Of a stretch of 39,705 nucleotides of DNA, positions 1 through 8,982 are shown one piece after another. This DNA comes from Desulforegula conservatrix Mb1Pa (GTDB taxonomy: Bacteria; Desulfobacterota; Desulfobacteria; Desulfobacterales; Desulforegulaceae). How positions within the stretch are numbered: position 1 is the first letter of the stretch; each line of letters begins with the position of its first letter. The notes under the pieces were generated by a model. It saw only the letters and a list, made by a program, of their open reading frames with translations, was not told the DNA's origin and ran no database searches. The stretch is from the NCBI RefSeq assembly GCF_000426225.1, contig NZ_AUEY01000035.1:1-39705 (forward strand), given 5' to 3'. The translations under genes and the position numbers were made by a program.

Positions 1-971
1 CGCTTTATCGTCAGTCAAAGATCTTCGCCAGAATTGGAGTAGATATTCCTGTTTCGACCCTGGCTTCATGGATGGTTCAGGTAGCTGAAAGATGCAGGCC
101 GATAATCGAACTCCTGAGAAAAGAGATACTCTCCGGGCCATGCATCAACATTGACGAGACCACCCTTCAGGTTCTGAAGGAACCGGGCAGATCTGATCAG
201 GCAAAATCATATATGTGGGTTTTCAGGGGCGGCCCTCCTGAATCGCCTTCTGTTATTTATCAGTACTCTCCCACGAGATCAGGCACTGTGGCCAAGGATT
301 TTGTAGAGGGCTATAGCGGTTATTGCCAGACCGACGGCTATGCCGGTTACGATTGTCTTGAAAAAGACCTTGGCATAAAGCTTCTTGGTTGTTTCAGCCA
401 CGCTCGTCGCTATTTCATAAAAGTCATCGACGCAAGGCCCAAGAAAGACAAAGGCAAGGCCGGTAGCCCTGAGCAGGCCCTCGCCTATATTCAAAAACTC
501 TACAGAATAGAACGCGAGGCAACGGATAAAAATCTTTCTGCCGAAGAAATATTTGAACTTCGCCAGCAAAAATCAAAACCTGTCCTTGATGATTTCAAGA
601 ACTGGCTGGATAAAAGATCGCCCCAGACGCCTCCTTCAAGCCTGCTTGGCCGGGCTTTAAATTACACTCTTTCGAACTGGGACAGACTGATAAAATATAT
701 TGAGGACGGCAATCTCAAGCCTGACAACAATGCCGCTGAAAACGCGATAAGGCCTTTCGTGGTCGGAAGAAAGAACTGGCTCTTCTCAGGACATCCCAAC
801 GGAGCCCATGCTTCATCTGTTCTTTACAGTCTTGTCGAATCTGCAAAAGCAGCAAAGCTCGAGCCGTATGCATATCTTAAACTCATCTTCGAAAAAATAC
901 CACTCGCGCAGAATGAAGAGGATTATAGAGCTTTGCTCCCTATATCTGTCACATCACAAATTTCCACGTAG
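1..971 (+). CDS. IS66 family transposase (TnpC-type), 5' end cut by window
   Basis: DDE transposase that catalyses cut-and-paste movement of an IS66 element. The reading frame is open from base 3, before the first ATG at 72, so the gene is cut by the window edge and not by mutation. Upstream residues read LYRQSKIFARIGVDIP, typical of the family. The acidic triad is visible: D in NIDETTLQ, D in CQTDGYAGYD, and E in PDNNAAENAIRPFVVGRKNW, the hallmark C-terminal block. It ends in EDYRALLP plus a short tail. No frameshift or internal stop is visible, so the C-terminal part looks intact. The original start lies outside the window. Confidence 0.93.
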   Translation, partial: LYRQSKIFARIGVDIPVSTLASWMVQVAERCRPIIELLRKEILSGPCINIDETTLQVLKEPGRSDQAKSYMWVFRGGPPESPSVIYQYSPTRSGTVAKDFVEGYSGYCQTDGYAGYDCLEKDLGIKLLGCFSHARRYFIKVIDARPKKDKGKAGSPEQALAYIQKLYRIEREATDKNLSAEEIFELRQQKSKPVLDDFKNWLDKRSPQTPPSSLLGRALNYTLSNWDRLIKYIEDGNLKPDNNAAENAIRPFVVGRKNWLFSGHPNGAHASSVLYSLVESAKAAKLEPYAYLKLIFEKIPLAQNEEDYRALLPISVTSQIST

Positions 972-987
972 TTGGCTGGATGCTTAC
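1..987 (+). mobile_element. IS66-family insertion sequence, right part
   Basis: The window opens inside an IS66-type element. The transposase reads through from the left edge to 971. The bases at about 964-987 end in GGATGCTTAC; their reverse complement starts GTAAGC, and IS66-family inverted repeats are known to begin with GTAA. I therefore place the right end near 987, overlapping the transposase stop codon. The left end, and the tnpA/tnpB genes that usually precede this ORF, lie outside the window, so the 8-bp target duplication typical of the family (candidate 988-995) cannot be tested here. Confidence 0.6.
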
Positions 988-1017
988 TTATCAACCATAA
1001 TCAGCAAGGAGAAAAAA

Positions 1018-1362
1018 ATGAAGACCATGCAAAAAAACAGTCTCATGACAGCATTATTCTTTTTTATTATTCTCGCAATGACAGGGGCATCATTTCCTGC
1101 AAAAAGCTTTTCTGCGGAGGGAGGCGCTGGATCTGCTTCAGTTCAGTTGAACACCATCCCCATTGTTGACAATCTGCTTGCTTTCAAGGGTAAGCCAGTG
1201 ACCGTCACTCTTTCATCCGGCCAGGCAATCACAGGAATCGTTAAAGACGCAAAAAATGGGATTCTTCATCTTGAAAAAATATCCCAGAAGGAATTCTACG
1301 ACGCTGTTATTCTGATTGACAGAATAAACGCTGTGGAAGCAAGGGTAAGGGAAAAACTATAG
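1018..1362 (+). CDS. Small exported protein with Sm-like beta-barrel domain
   Basis: A 114-residue protein of unknown function. Residues 1-31 form a signal peptide: two lysines, a hydrophobic core (ALFFFIILAMTGASF), and cleavage probably after SFSA. Residues ~45-110 resemble the small beta-barrel of Sm/Hfq-like proteins, with a strand-rich pattern around KGKPVTVTLSSGQAITGIV and a G.L.L..I motif; this is a fold impression, not a proven homology. The ATG at 1018 was chosen because AAGGAG lies at 1006-1011 with ideal spacing. A longer frame from 808 would start inside the transposase. The IS66 right end sits about 30 bp upstream, so the native promoter has probably been displaced. Confidence 0.75.
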   Translation: MKTMQKNSLMTALFFFIILAMTGASFPAKSFSAEGGAGSASVQLNTIPIVDNLLAFKGKPVTVTLSSGQAITGIVKDAKNGILHLEKISQKEFYDAVILIDRINAVEARVREKL

Positions 1363-1532
1363 CAGACTGTGGGCGTGGCAGTCCTGCCACAAAACATTCC
1401 CTTGACTTGTAACTGTGCATGGAAAAAAGACCCGCCAAAGTCAAGGCATTTTCGATTTATGATTGGTGCTTAATGGAATGTTGGCCTACATGCATCAATC
1501 ATAAAACCAAATTCTAAAATCGAAAATCATGG

Positions 1533-1572
1533 TGTCGGATTATGAGCAAAGGACGCTCTAATCCGACCTACA
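1533..1572. repeat. Hairpin module IV (GTCGGATTA...TAATCCGAC), copy 1
   Basis: A ~40-bp inverted repeat: TGTCGGATTA, a ~20-nt middle, then TAATCCGACCTACA. It lies three bases past the stop of the SEC-C gene. The same module occurs at 4316-4353 and 29581-29620, where it is joined to hairpin module III. No U-tract follows it in the direction of the SEC-C gene, so it is not a classical intrinsic terminator, although it could still stall or protect the transcript end. Confidence 0.7.
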
Positions 1573-1575
1573 TTT

Positions 1576-2427
1576 TTATTTAAGACAGCATTTTTTGTAT
1601 TTTTTACCACTTCCGCACGGACAGGGTTCATTCCTGCCTATCTTTTCAGGCTTGATTATCGGTGCAGAAGGAGATGATTGAGGAATAAAGCCCAAGTTGT
1701 CATGATCATAATCAGATTCCTCGTCGTCCGAGTCTTCCATAAAACTAAAAAAGGACTTCCTCTCTGTGGCTCTTTCAGTTCTCATCCCAAATGCTATCTC
1801 AACATCTTCAAGATCTCCGCAGATAGAGTCATCGACTCTTTCATTGATATAAGCGTTCCTGATTATATCAATTTTGTCTGTCGCATTCACATCCATTAAT
1901 AACGACACCAGTATCCCATTCAGGTATTCATCATTAAGCATGCATTTATCAAGTTGGGCAGCAATGATATTTGTGCATTCATCTTTAAGCTCCAGATTTT
2001 TAAGACCTATATACTCTATGTATTCGGCCGCTCTAACCCTTCCGTATGTATTATTATGGGGATCGGCAAGGTATTTTTTAAGCGGGTCCAGGGAGGGTTT
2101 CCCGATCAGAGGAAAAACCTGAAGAAAATCATTTCCCATCCACTCATCGTCAAATTCATCAATCCTGTAGATCAGTGAAATAAGAGGCTCTACCGCATCG
2201 GCAGCCTTAAGTTGTCCAAGCGCCCTGCAGGCATGCACCGTAGCCCAAATTTCAGCAGTTCCAGCTTCGGCATCAAGAAGCTCCTCGTCTGTGGCCATTT
2301 TAATAAGCTCCGGAATATGCTCTTCTGTTATTCCGAACTGAGTGTAGTCCATCCAGTCATCTTCAAGGTCTTTTTCTCCATGAGTAAGCAGGACATCCAC
2401 GGGGGGTAAGTATATATTTTTCATCAT
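1576..2427 (-). CDS. SEC-C motif protein with HEAT-like helical repeats
   Basis: A 283-residue cytoplasmic protein. The last 21 residues hold a SEC-C zinc-binding motif ([18 protein letters not shown]), the same metal-binding tail found on SecA and many stand-alone proteins. Residues ~30-200 are helical and repetitive ([29 protein letters not shown]...[11 protein letters not shown]), consistent with HEAT-like repeats and resembling the DUF1186 type. A strongly acidic linker ([12 protein letters not shown]) precedes the zinc tail. Function is unknown; SEC-C proteins often act in nucleic-acid or protein-quality contexts, but nothing here decides that. The start has adjacent ATG codons at 2427 and 2424. 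The gene stands alone, with repeats on both sides. Confidence 0.85.
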   Translation of the reverse strand: MMKNIYLPPVDVLLTHGEKDLEDDWMDYTQFGITEEHIPELIKMATDEELLDAEAGTAEIWATVHACRALGQLKAADAVEPLISLIYRIDEFDDEWMGNDFLQVFPLIGKPSLDPLKKYLADPHNNTYGRVRAAEYIEYIGLKNLELKDECTNIIAAQLDKCMLNDEYLNGILVSLLMDVNATDKIDIIRNAYINERVDDSICGDLEDVEIAFGMRTERATERKSFFSFMEDSDDEESDYDHDNLGFIPQSSPSAPIIKPEKIGRNEPCPCGSGKKYKKCCLK

Positions 2428-2448
2428 TTTAGTCCTGTAAGGTTAAAC

Positions 2449-2574
2449 TTGACAAGGTCAAAAAAAGGCTTCTCCGTCATGCCCGACTTGATCCGGCATC
2501 TTTGTATTTCAAATACTTCTGGATTCAGGCCTTCGCCGGAATGACGAGAATCGGACTTTTTGCGAGTCCATCAA
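2449..2574 (+). repeat. Repeat I, copy A
   Basis: A dispersed ~126-bp element lying upstream of the SEC-C gene. It begins TTGACAAGGTC and ends GACTTTTTGCGAGTCCATCAA. Inside are two hairpins, CCGGCATC-type and ATTCAGGC...CCGGAATGACG. Orientation is called plus when the CATGCC hairpin comes first. The left end has lost the GCAAAAAG block seen in other copies. Confidence 0.85.
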
Positions 2575-2672
2575 ACTTTTATTCGATTAATATTTCATAA
2601 AACTCTTTATCTCCAGAATAATATTGAGAATTATAAAAAAAATCAGGGAAACACCTTAAAAAGATATTTCCC

Positions 2673-2786
2673 TGATGGTCTCGCAAAAAGTCAAAAAAGG
2701 GCTTCGCGTCATGCCGGAATTAATTCGGTATCTTTGTATTTTCAGATACTTCTGGATTCAGGCCTTCACAGAAATGACGAAAATCG
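2673..2786 (+). repeat. Repeat I, copy B (right end truncated)
   Basis: Starts TGATGGTCTCGCAAAAAGTC and carries both inner hairpins (degenerate: CCGGAATTAATTCGG, and GGCCTTCACAGAAATGACG). The expected right terminal block GACTTTTTGCGAGTCC is missing, replaced by TTTTATTTACA. The element ends about 15 bp from the stop codon of the outer-membrane channel gene, so it may contribute to ending that operon. The whole gap 2428-2800 holds little besides copies A and B. Confidence 0.8.
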
Positions 2787-2800
2787 TTTTATTTACATTT

Positions 2801-4234
2801 CTAATCCACAGCACCGCCGCCGAGAACTTTGTAAAGAGTTACCATATTCGACAGTTTCTGAAGCCTCACGTCGATCATTGACTGCTGGGCGCTGTATAGG
2901 GATCTCTGGGCATCAAGCACATTAAGATAGCTGTCTATTCCGCTTTTGTATCTGGCGTCAGACAAACGATAGCTCTCTGAAGTCGCCTCAAGAAATGATT
3001 TCTGGGCCTTCATCTGATCATCCACAGTTCCCCTTTGAGCAAGGGCGTCAGCAACTTCTCTGAAAGCTGTCTGGATTGTCTTTTCATATTTTGCCACAGC
3101 TATTTTCTGATCTGCCTCGGCAGCCTCAAGATTTGCCTGGTTCAATCCACCGTCAAAAATAGGAACGCTTATCTGGGGAGAAAAGGTCCAGGCCTGACTG
3201 CTTGAAAACAGATCACTCAACTGTCCGCTGGCTACTCCATAAGTACCTGTAATGGAAATTTTAGGAAAAAAAGCCGCCCTTGCAGCTCCTATATTCGCAT
3301 TGGCAGCTTTAAGCTGGTTTTCGGCAGAAAGAATATCAGGCCTTTTAAGAAGCACGTCAGATGATAGACCAGCCTTTACATCTTTTAAAGCCCCGGATTT
3401 TGACTCTATTGTACCAAGTTCTGAAGGCATGAGATCGGCAGGCACGGGAGATCCGACAAGCAGAATCAGGGCATTTTCATCCTGGGCAACTTTGCCTGTA
3501 TATCTGGCAATATCAATTTTTGCCGCTTCGACACGGGTCTGAACCTGGCGCAGATCGAGTTCTGAAGACGCCCCTACTTCAAATCTGCGTTTTATCATGT
3601 CATATGTTTCCTGCTGAGCCTTTAATGTGTCTTTAGCAAGCTTCAGGCGTTCATGGTCTGCGGCAAGCGTCAGCCATTCAGCCGTTACTTCTGCCACAAG
3701 ACTTATCTGGGCGCTGGAACGGGCCTGTTCAGTTGCAAGATACTGCTCAAGAGCTTTGTCCTTCAAGCTGGCTATCCTGCCGAACATGTCAAGCTCATAG
3801 GAGCTTATTCCAACATTAAATGTATACTGGGTTGTAACCGAATCATCCTTTACCCCTGAAAGGGTTTCTGGCAGCCCCTGTGTGAACTTGCTGGCCGTAC
3901 TCTTTACATTGGGAAAAAGCTCGGACCTCTGGATTTGGTATAGCGCCCTTGTTTTCTCTATATTCAGCGCAGCAACCCTCAGGTCACGATTGTTTTTCAG
4001 ACTCAGCTCAACAACCTTCTGAAGCTGATCATTTACAAGAAAATCCTTCCATTTGATATCAGACGCCGGCATTTTAGCATTTACTGACTCAATACCCTTA
4101 TATGCTTCGCCCTTGGGCCATGAATCGGAAACAGGAGAATCAGGCCTCTTGTATTCAGGTGCAAGGCTACAGCCCGCAATGAAGCTGCTCATGCAGAATA
4201 ATGCGGACAAAAAAATCAAACCTGCTTTTTTCAT
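2801..4234 (-). CDS. RND efflux outer-membrane channel lipoprotein (NodT/OprM family)
   Basis: Outer-membrane factor of a tripartite drug-efflux system, forming the exit duct through the outer membrane. Residues 1-21 are a lipoprotein signal with lipobox IAGC, so the mature protein starts at a lipidated Cys. Two outer-membrane efflux domains follow (residues ~60-260 and ~270-470), with family patterns such as SYELDMFGRI, RRFEVGASSELD, RPDILSAENQLKAANANIG and RYKSGIDSYLNVLDAQRSLY. The ATG at 4234 is preferred because GGAGG lies 11 nt upstream; an in-frame TTG at 4243 would sit only 2 nt after that GGAGG. It is the last gene of the pump operon, 243 bp after the pump gene, with repeats in the gap. 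Confidence 0.94.
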   Translation of the reverse strand: MKKAGLIFLSALFCMSSFIAGCSLAPEYKRPDSPVSDSWPKGEAYKGIESVNAKMPASDIKWKDFLVNDQLQKVVELSLKNNRDLRVAALNIEKTRALYQIQRSELFPNVKSTASKFTQGLPETLSGVKDDSVTTQYTFNVGISSYELDMFGRIASLKDKALEQYLATEQARSSAQISLVAEVTAEWLTLAADHERLKLAKDTLKAQQETYDMIKRRFEVGASSELDLRQVQTRVEAAKIDIARYTGKVAQDENALILLVGSPVPADLMPSELGTIESKSGALKDVKAGLSSDVLLKRPDILSAENQLKAANANIGAARAAFFPKISITGTYGVASGQLSDLFSSSQAWTFSPQISVPIFDGGLNQANLEAAEADQKIAVAKYEKTIQTAFREVADALAQRGTVDDQMKAQKSFLEATSESYRLSDARYKSGIDSYLNVLDAQRSLYSAQQSMIDVRLQKLSNMVTLYKVLGGGAVD

Positions 4235-4315
4235 TATGCTCAAGTCCTCCAGATAGACTGTTTCTTATTAAACACGCTTTATATATGGTCAATTTGCGTC
4301 AAAAAAGGCCGATTC

Positions 4316-4410
4316 GTAGGTCGGATTAAATCGTTATTTGCTCGTAATCCGACGTCAACTTTATGCCTCCGGCGGGTGCTTTTTTTAAAAAAGCTCCGCA
4401 AAAAACTTTA
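4316..4410 (-). repeat. Composite repeat: module IV plus module III
   Basis: Two hairpin modules side by side. Module IV (4316-4353) is TAGGTCGGATTAAA...GTAATCCGACGTC. Module III (about 4364-4410) has GCCTCCGGCGGGTGC, then a poly-T/poly-A hairpin, GCTCCGC and an AAAAAACTTT tail. The same arrangement, inverted, occurs at 29525-29620. Here it lies inside the efflux operon, between the pump and channel genes. Confidence 0.75.
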
Positions 4411-4429
4411 TGTATTTATGATTAAAACA

Positions 4430-4452
4430 TTGGCGGTTTAAAAAACCGCCAA
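4430..4452 (-). terminator. Perfect hairpin after the RND pump gene
   Basis: A perfect palindrome, TTGGCGGTTT then a 3-nt loop then AAACCGCCAA, begins about 25 bp beyond the stop of the pump gene on the minus strand. Downstream on that strand comes ATGTTTTAAT, a weak T-rich stretch. It could act as a partial intrinsic terminator or as an mRNA 3'-end stabiliser, lowering expression of the distal channel gene. Confidence 0.5.
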
Positions 4453-4477
4453 TCCAAAATCAACAATCCCTTACGTT

Positions 4478-7400
4478 TTATTCATCGTCCTTTGGTTTGG
4501 CCTTAAATACTTTCCTTACTACAACAAAGAATATAGGAACAAAGAAAATTGCAAGTACAGTGGCGGAAATCATACCGCCCATAACTCCGGTTCCTATGGC
4601 ATTCTGGCTGCCTGACCCTGCTCCTTTTGTCGTAACAAGAGGAAGAACGCCGAGTATGAATGCAAGGGATGTCATGAGAATGGGCCTTAATCTAAGTCTG
4701 ACAGCTTCAAGAGTCGCATCAATGAGACCAACTCCGTGCTCCATCTGCTCTTTTGCAAACTCGACAATCAGAATGGCGTTCTTGGCAGAAAGACCAATGG
4801 TTGTAAGAAGTCCAACCTGAAAATAAACGTCATTGGAAAGTCCGCGCATTGTCGCAGCAATAAGCGCTCCAATAATTCCAAGCGGAACAACAAGCATTAC
4901 TGAAAATGGAATGGCCCAGCTTTCGTAAAGCGCCGCAAGGCAAAGAAAAACCACAACCAGCGAGATTGCGTAAAGAGCCGGAGCCTGGGAGCCGGACATT
5001 CTTTCCTGATATGAAAGGCCTGTCCATTCGTAGCCAATGCCAGGAGGAAGCTTTGCTGCCATTTCTTCCATTGCCTTCATCGCGTCACCCGAACTTTTTC
5101 CTGGAGCTGGCTGACCGAGAATTTCCCTTGAAGGCATACCGTTATAGCGTTCGAGTCTCGGAGATCCGTATGTCCAGCTGGCTGTCGCAAATGCCGAAAA
5201 AGGAACCATTTCTCCGGCTTTGTTCCTTATGTGCCATTTATTTAGATCCTCCGGCGTCATGCGGAATCTGGCATCAGCCTGCATGTAAACCTTCTTGATA
5301 CGGCCCTTGTCCAGAAAGTCATTAATATATGAGCTTCCCCAGGCAGTTGAAAGTGTATCTGTGATATCTGCAATGGTAAGCCCAAGAGCCCCTGCCCTTT
5401 CATAATCAATATCAAGCTTGTACTGAGGCGTATCATCCTGACCATTTGGTCTTACAGCCATAAGAACAGGATTCTGTGCAGCCATTCCAAGAAGCTGGTT
5501 TCTGGCCTCCATCAGTTTTTCATGGCCAAGACCGGCCCTGTCCTGGAGCTGAAAGTCAAAGCCTGTCGCGTTTCCAAGTTCCAGAACAGCTGGCGGAGGA
5601 AATGCAAAAACCATGGCATCCTTAATTTTTGAAAATGCAGCCATAGCTTTTCCTGCCACGGCCCATACCTTTAGATCAGGTCTTTTACGCACGCTCCAGT
5701 CTTTAAGCTGAACAAAAGCGATACCAGTATTTTGGCCACGGCCAGCGTAGCTGAATCCTGCGACGGTAAAAAGGCCGTTTACCGCCTCTTTCTGTTCTTC
5801 AAGATAATGATGCTCAACCTGCTCAAGAACTTTTATAGTTCTTTCCTGGGTAGCCCCAACTGGAAGCTGGATTATTGAAAACAGCATCCCCTGATCCTCA
5901 TCTGGGAGGAAAGATGTGGGCATTCTAAGGAAAAGATAACCCATGCCTAAGAGTATTATCAGATATATTACAAGATAGCGTTTTGTCTTTCCGAGCATCC
6001 TGTCAACTGTCGACTGATATTTCCTGCTGCTCGAGTCAAAAACCCTGTTGAACCATGTAAAAAATCCCGAAAACCAGCCGCCTTCAGATATGCTGTGACC
6101 CTTTGTGACAGGTTTCAGCATTGTGGCGCAAAGAGCCGGAGTAAGAACAAGGGCAACAACTACTGAAAGAAGCATGGAAGAAACAATCGTTATGGAAAAC
6201 TGGCGGTAAATTACGCCTGTGGAGCCACCGAAAAATGCCATAGGAACGAAAACCGCTGAAAGAACAAGGGCAATACCAACCAGAGCGCCTGTAATCTGGT
6301 TCATTGATTTTCTTGTTGCTTCCTTGGGAGAAAGTCCTTCTTCGGACATCACTCGCTCCACGTTTTCAACAACAACAATGGCATCGTCAACAAGAAGACC
6401 TATGGCCAGAACCATGGCAAACATGGTCAGGGTATTTATGGAAAAACCGCAGGCCTTTAAAACCGCAAATGTCCCAAGAAGAACTACAGGAACCGCAATT
6501 GTCGGAATAAGCGTTGCCCTGAAATTCTGCAAAAACAGATACATTACCAGAAATACGAGCAGAATCGCTTCTGCAAGGGTTATGATAACTTCTTCGATAG
6601 AAATTTTTACAAACGGAGTAGTATCATAAGGATAAACTGCTTTCATCCCAGGAGGGAAGAATTTCGACAGTTCTGCGACCTTGTCTTTTACTATTTTTGC
6701 GGTTGCAAGGGCGTTTGAATTGGATGCCAGCTTGAGAGCGATACCTGCTGCAGGTTTTCCGTTGAAACGGGCCACTGCGTCATAGTTTTCGCTTCCAAGC
6801 TCTATCCTGGCCACATCACGCAACTTTACGGCAGATCCGTCTGTCCTTGTCTTTAAGATAATGTTCCCGAACTGTTCCGGAGTCTGAAGCAGAGTCTGGG
6901 CGGTTATGGTCGCATTCAGCTGCTGATCGTCGACTGATGGAGTTCCGCCAAGCTGGCCTGATGATACCTGAACGTTCTGGGCTTTTATTGCAGCTTTCAC
7001 ATCTGCCGGTGTAAGACTGAAACTTTTAAGGCCATCAGGATCGAGCCATATTCTCATGGCATACTGTGAACCAAAAAGGAGAAACTCACCGACGCCTTCT
7101 AAACGGCTTAAAACATCCTGAATATTTGCAGCAACATAATCACTCAGGTCATAACGGCTCATGCTGCCGTCTTCAGACACAAAGCCTATTACCATCAGAA
7201 AGTTCTTGGTGGACTTTGTAACCTGTACGCCCTGCTGCTGGACTACCTGGGGAAGGAGAGGCGTAGCAAGCTGAAGCTTGTTCTGCACCTGAACCTGGGC
7301 AATGTTCGGATCTGTTCCTGCGTCAAATGTAAGTGTTATTGTCACAATTCCTGAGGAATCGCTGTTTGAGGTCATGTATCTCAGGTTGTCGATGCCGTTC

Positions 7401-7606
7401 ATTTTCTGCTCGATAACCTGGGTAACTGTGTTTTCAAGGGTTTTTGCAGATGCTCCTGGATATATTGCCGTAATGGCAATTTCAGGCGGAGCAATAGCAG
7501 GATACTGGGCAATCGGCAGCTGCTTGATGGCCAGAGCACCTGAGAGCATGATTATTATTGCTATTACCCACGCAAAAATGGGTCTGTTTATAAAAAAATG
7601 GGACAT
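4478..7606 (-). CDS. RND efflux pump, inner-membrane permease (AcrB/MexB-like, HAE1 family)
   Basis: A proton-driven multidrug exporter of 1042 residues, a normal length for the family, that works as a trimer in the inner membrane. The N-terminus [16 protein letters not shown] and the segment [13 protein letters not shown] are AcrB-like. Twelve transmembrane helices are expected: TM1 at ~10-28, a block at ~340-560, and another at ~865-1030, with two large periplasmic loops. The proton-relay residues are present: D407 and D408 in [16 protein letters not shown] and K942 in [16 protein letters not shown]. The start is supported by AAGGAG seven bases upstream. The adaptor gene ends 15 bp before it, so the two are surely co-transcribed. 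Confidence 0.97.
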   Translation of the reverse strand: MSHFFINRPIFAWVIAIIIMLSGALAIKQLPIAQYPAIAPPEIAITAIYPGASAKTLENTVTQVIEQKMNGIDNLRYMTSNSDSSGIVTITLTFDAGTDPNIAQVQVQNKLQLATPLLPQVVQQQGVQVTKSTKNFLMVIGFVSEDGSMSRYDLSDYVAANIQDVLSRLEGVGEFLLFGSQYAMRIWLDPDGLKSFSLTPADVKAAIKAQNVQVSSGQLGGTPSVDDQQLNATITAQTLLQTPEQFGNIILKTRTDGSAVKLRDVARIELGSENYDAVARFNGKPAAGIALKLASNSNALATAKIVKDKVAELSKFFPPGMKAVYPYDTTPFVKISIEEVIITLAEAILLVFLVMYLFLQNFRATLIPTIAVPVVLLGTFAVLKACGFSINTLTMFAMVLAIGLLVDDAIVVVENVERVMSEEGLSPKEATRKSMNQITGALVGIALVLSAVFVPMAFFGGSTGVIYRQFSITIVSSMLLSVVVALVLTPALCATMLKPVTKGHSISEGGWFSGFFTWFNRVFDSSSRKYQSTVDRMLGKTKRYLVIYLIILLGMGYLFLRMPTSFLPDEDQGMLFSIIQLPVGATQERTIKVLEQVEHHYLEEQKEAVNGLFTVAGFSYAGRGQNTGIAFVQLKDWSVRKRPDLKVWAVAGKAMAAFSKIKDAMVFAFPPPAVLELGNATGFDFQLQDRAGLGHEKLMEARNQLLGMAAQNPVLMAVRPNGQDDTPQYKLDIDYERAGALGLTIADITDTLSTAWGSSYINDFLDKGRIKKVYMQADARFRMTPEDLNKWHIRNKAGEMVPFSAFATASWTYGSPRLERYNGMPSREILGQPAPGKSSGDAMKAMEEMAAKLPPGIGYEWTGLSYQERMSGSQAPALYAISLVVVFLCLAALYESWAIPFSVMLVVPLGIIGALIAATMRGLSNDVYFQVGLLTTIGLSAKNAILIVEFAKEQMEHGVGLIDATLEAVRLRLRPILMTSLAFILGVLPLVTTKGAGSGSQNAIGTGVMGGMISATVLAIFFVPIFFVVVRKVFKAKPKDDE

Positions 7607-7621
7607 TAGAGAACTCCTTCT

Positions 7622-8893
7622 TTATTTCCCTGCGCCGGTTGCTGCTTTTTCAGGTTTTTTGGAAGCCTTTTGTGCCTGAGAACCAGCCTGATCTACTTGG
7701 TCTACTTGGCCTGCCTGATTCTTTTGGGCTTCAACCTTTTCGCCAAAAGGAATTGTTTTTACCAAGTCTCCAGGTCGAGCCTTTTGCAGACCTTCAACAA
7801 TAACTTTGTCTCCAGCCTTGAGGCCTTCACTCACAATCCACTTACTGCCTACAGCCCTGTCAATTTTAAGTTCTCTGACTTCAACTTTTCCTTCAGCATT
7901 TACAACCATTGAAGTGGCCTCGCCCTTGGAATTCCTTGTAACTCCCTGCTGGGGAACGAGAATGGCATTTTCATTTATTCCCTCCTCAATCAAGGCTCTG
8001 ACATACATTCCAGGAAGAAGAGTCATTTTAGGATTGGGGAATACTGAACGAAGAATTATGGAGCCAGTTCCGGTATCAACAGTTACATCAGAAAATTTAA
8101 GGGCTCCTTCCTGGGGATAGGGAGTACCATCTTCAAGAACAAGCTTAACCTTTGCCTGATTTGCCGAATCCTTTTTAATAAGGCCGCTTTCCATATTTTT
8201 TTTAAGGCGTAAAAGGCTTGCGCTGGTCTGGGTTACATCAACATATACCTGGTCCAATTTCTGAATAGTCGCAAGGGCAGTGGCCTGATTTGCAGTAACA
8301 AGAGCGCCTGTAGTAACTGACGAACGCCCTATGCGTCCTGAAATAGGAGCCTTGATGCTTGAATATTCTAGGTTTATACGAGCCTTCTCCATTTCAGCCT
8401 TTGACGCTTCGACATCAGCCTCCGCCTTTTTAAAGGCAGAATCAGCCTCATCAAACTCCTGTTTACTTATCGCCCTTGCAGCAACAAGTTCTTTATATCT
8501 CTCAGCCTTGTACCTTGCAGGAGGAACATTTGCCTCAGCCTTGGCAAGGGCAGCTTTTGCGCTTTCATATGCAGCCTTGAAAAGAGCCGGATCAATCTGA
8601 TAGAGTACGTCGCCTTCCTTGACTTCAGCGCCTTCAGTAAAAAGTCTTTTCTGGATTATTCCACCAACCTGGGGTCTTACTTCTGCAATCAGAAAAGCAG
8701 ATGTTCTGCCGGAAAGTTCCGTGGTTATGGCAACTTGTTCCGACTTTATTTCAACAACAGAAACCTCAGGAGGAGCACCTTTTCCCTGTGGAGGCCCACC
8801 GCCATCTTTGGGTTTACCGCAACCAGTCGCTGAAAAGGCAAACGCAGCCAGTAAAACTGCGGCAATCAAGCTGATTCTTTCATTTTTCTGCAT
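7622..8893 (-). CDS. RND efflux periplasmic adaptor (AcrA/MexA-like membrane-fusion lipoprotein)
   Basis: A 423-residue lipoprotein linking the inner-membrane pump to the outer-membrane channel. It has a signal peptide with lipobox ATGC at ~22-25. The lipoyl half-motifs flank a coiled-coil hairpin of about residues 100-170 rich in Ala/Lys/Glu (SAKAALAKAEANV, KKAEADVEASKAEMEKARI). SSIKAPISGRIGRSSVTTGALV marks the second lipoyl half. A beta-barrel and membrane-proximal domain follow (LLPGMYVRALIEEG, ILVPQQGVTRNSKG). The tail after residue ~395 is low-complexity, rich in Gln, Lys and Ala. AAGGTG is four bases before the ATG. A perfect TetR-type operator lies 57-74 bp upstream of the start. Confidence 0.95.
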   Translation of the reverse strand: MQKNERISLIAAVLLAAFAFSATGCGKPKDGGGPPQGKGAPPEVSVVEIKSEQVAITTELSGRTSAFLIAEVRPQVGGIIQKRLFTEGAEVKEGDVLYQIDPALFKAAYESAKAALAKAEANVPPARYKAERYKELVAARAISKQEFDEADSAFKKAEADVEASKAEMEKARINLEYSSIKAPISGRIGRSSVTTGALVTANQATALATIQKLDQVYVDVTQTSASLLRLKKNMESGLIKKDSANQAKVKLVLEDGTPYPQEGALKFSDVTVDTGTGSIILRSVFPNPKMTLLPGMYVRALIEEGINENAILVPQQGVTRNSKGEATSMVVNAEGKVEVRELKIDRAVGSKWIVSEGLKAGDKVIVEGLQKARPGDLVKTIPFGEKVEAQKNQAGQVDQVDQAGSQAQKASKKPEKAATGAGK

Positions 8894-8949
8894 AAGGCAC
8901 CTTAATTATATTGTAATAAATATCCGCATGGATCATTAAACCCGAAATA

Positions 8950-8967
8950 GGAATGAACGTTCATTCC
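8950..8967. promoter_or_regulatory. TetR-type operator O1, perfect palindrome
   Basis: GGAATGAACGTTCATTCC is an 18-bp perfect palindrome between the tetR stop codon (8983) and the adaptor start (8893). A close variant lies just upstream of tetR at 9578-9594. Two related palindromes next to a TetR gene and its pump operon is the standard arrangement for local repression, so this is probably the binding site of the 8983-9558 product. Confidence 0.8.
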
Positions 8968-8982
8968 CATTTGAAAACATCA

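Noticed and set aside
1449-1527. Loose inverted repeat (ATTTTCGATTTATGATTG ... CAATCATAAA)
   Set aside because: Arms are imperfect and far apart, with no T-run; not convincing as a terminator.
8894-8920. TATAAT just upstream of the adaptor start as a -10 box
   Set aside because: It lies only ~11 bases before the ATG with no -35 partner; a transcript from it would lack a ribosome-binding site.
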